5,338 nucleotides of DNA from positions 1-5,338 of the forward strand of contig CBFGTV010000129.1 of NCBI GenBank assembly GCA_965652145.1. The letters are read 5' to 3'. This stretch comes from CBFGTV01 sp965652145. GTDB taxonomy: Bacteria; Bacillota; Clostridia; Peptostreptococcales; Natronincolaceae. Made by a program: the position numbers and the translations under genes. Below the pieces are notes generated by a model. That model was not told the origin of the DNA. It saw only the letters and a list, made by a program, of their open reading frames with translations, and did not search any database. Positions 4,718 to 5,338 of this stretch are shown here, one piece after another (within the stretch, counting starts at the first letter, position 1; each line of letters begins with the position of its first letter).

Positions 4718-5258
4718 CTTCTGCAATATTTCGGCCTATATATCTAAGAAAGTGATAAATATCCTTATTGTAGAAATCCAATCGACGAATTGCGTTTTCT
4801 AAAATTTTTAGAATCCCTTCGTCAGGATAACTAAGGATATAGGATATAATTGTTTCAGTGTCTATAATATGCAGACAGTTATTAGTTTTGTAGTGGAATT
4901 GTCTGTATTCCAGTTTCTTTTCTTCAAAGTATGTAGAAAGAAATTGATTTTTACTTTCATAATTTTTTTTATTCTCATAGGCTTCTTGGGCCGTTTGTAT
5001 TTGTTCTTCTGTAAGGGATTTAAAATTATAGTCTTCGTCTACCCCTACAATAAAGAATGTACCATGAATTCCCCTGTCTCTGGGCAGTTCATCTATTAGG
5101 CCACAATCATTACATACAAGGACCATGTTAGGAAGCTGAATTCTTACAATTTCTATCAAACCGTCAACTATCTGTTGATAGTTTGTTATATGGTCTTCAA
5201 CCTCCAGGATATAGGATTTTTTGTAAGGTTCAAATACTAAAACTTTAACTTTTGACAT
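4701..5258 (-). CDS. DUF3846 domain protein
   Basis: The 185-residue product has a clear DUF3846 pattern at its N-terminus: K-V-L-V-F-E-P (5-11), a Q-x-I-V-x-G-x-I-E-x-V core (29-38), the V-L-V-C-N-x-x-G-x-x-x-x-L-P segment (46-59), G-T-F-F-I-V-G (66-72) and F-K-S-L-T-E-E-Q (79-86). The family is known from Firmicutes phages and conjugative elements and its biochemical role is not established. The usual stretch between L-P and G-T-F-F is shorter here (only R-D-R-G-I-H) than in typical members as I recall them. Residues about 95-185 are a charged, helical extension that I do not recognise. The start is ATG 5258, with AAGGAGG 8 nt upstream and a strong promoter before it. It converges on the structured region to its left and is probably monocistronic. 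A soluble cytoplasmic protein is expected. Confidence 0.85.
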   Translation of the reverse strand: MSKVKVLVFEPYKKSYILEVEDHITNYQQIVDGLIEIVRIQLPNMVLVCNDCGLIDELPRDRGIHGTFFIVGVDEDYNFKSLTEEQIQTAQEAYENKKNYESKNQFLSTYFEEKKLEYRQFHYKTNNCLHIIDTETIISYILSYPDEGILKILENAIRRLDFYNKDIYHFLRYIGRNIAEENSLM

Positions 5259-5266
5259 TTGTAAAT

Positions 5267-5273
5267 CCTCCTT
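5267..5273 (-). promoter_or_regulatory. Ribosome binding site for DUF3846 gene
   Basis: AAGGAGG on the minus strand, 8 nt before ATG 5258. It is optimal in sequence and spacing and fixes the start. Confidence 0.85.
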
Positions 5274-5302
5274 AAAATTAATTTATTTATCTTGGTAATT
5301 TT

Positions 5303-5331
5303 ATTATATCAGAAATATTGAAGTTTGTAAA
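5303..5331 (-). promoter_or_regulatory. Sigma-A-type promoter for DUF3846 gene
   Basis: On the minus strand, TTTACA (5331-5326), exactly 17 nt, then a perfect TATAAT (5308-5303) preceded by TG-A, giving an extended -10 as well. Transcription would begin near 5296, with a leader of roughly 38 nt. Confidence 0.8.
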
Positions 5332-5338
5332 CATATAT

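Noticed and set aside
4869..5099. 76-codon + strand frame
   Set aside because: It lies wholly antisense within the DUF3846 gene, which has matching promoter, ribosome binding site and family motifs.
1..5338. CRISPR array, tRNA, rRNA or insertion sequence
   Set aside because: No regularly spaced repeats with unique spacers, no tRNA or rRNA motifs, and no transposase frame seen on either strand.

Overview
The window looks like an accessory region of a low-GC Gram-positive genome, most likely class Clostridia. The evidence is AT-rich coding sequence, strong AAGGAGG-type ribosome binding sites, TTG starts, U-tailed intrinsic terminators, and a DUF3846 protein of the kind common on Firmicutes phages and conjugative elements. 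The species cannot be named from this sequence.

Left part (1-3761), all on the + strand. A large 833-residue protein consists of about eight tandem winged-helix-like repeats followed by a C-terminal domain with the E-x-D...K signature of replication-relaxation / PD-(D/E)XK-like proteins. It is followed by a short orphan prepilin peptidase of the A24 family (Asp20, GGGD90) and a small predicted lipoprotein. The prepilin peptidase gene sits between two 52-bp palindromic elements in inverted orientation (2551-2602 and 3173-3224). A third element of exactly the same length lies at 4208-4259. All three begin GTAGGAC on one strand and end GTC-nn-AC, with largely different interiors that still fold, as in REP sequences.

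Middle part (3820-4105). The ORF finder misses a compact locus that looks like a type I toxin-antitoxin module laid out like the par/fst locus of pAD1. It has an extended -10 promoter, a perfect ribosome binding site and a TTG-started 31-residue hydrophobic peptide. A terminator that could work in both directions follows. Beyond it is a second copy of the sequence covering the peptide's start codon, and then a good minus-strand promoter (TTGTAA-17-TATACT). The antisense RNA of about 70 nt would pair with the toxin start site in trans. This is the most interesting system in the window.

Right part (4105-4700) has no credible protein gene. It holds a 52-bp element, a GC-rich hairpin cluster, two + strand terminators and a GC-rich, highly structured stretch of about 225 nt (4450-4676). 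That stretch is probably a structured noncoding RNA or mobile RNA element; a HEARO / IscB omega-RNA-like identity is only a hypothesis. The window ends with a minus-strand DUF3846 gene (4701-5258) that has a clear promoter, a clear ribosome binding site and a terminator that overlaps its stop codon.

The protein genes do not form one obvious pathway. The impression is of a mosaic of mobile-element cargo: a DNA-binding/nuclease-like protein, an addiction module, repeated palindromes, a structured RNA and a DUF3846 protein.
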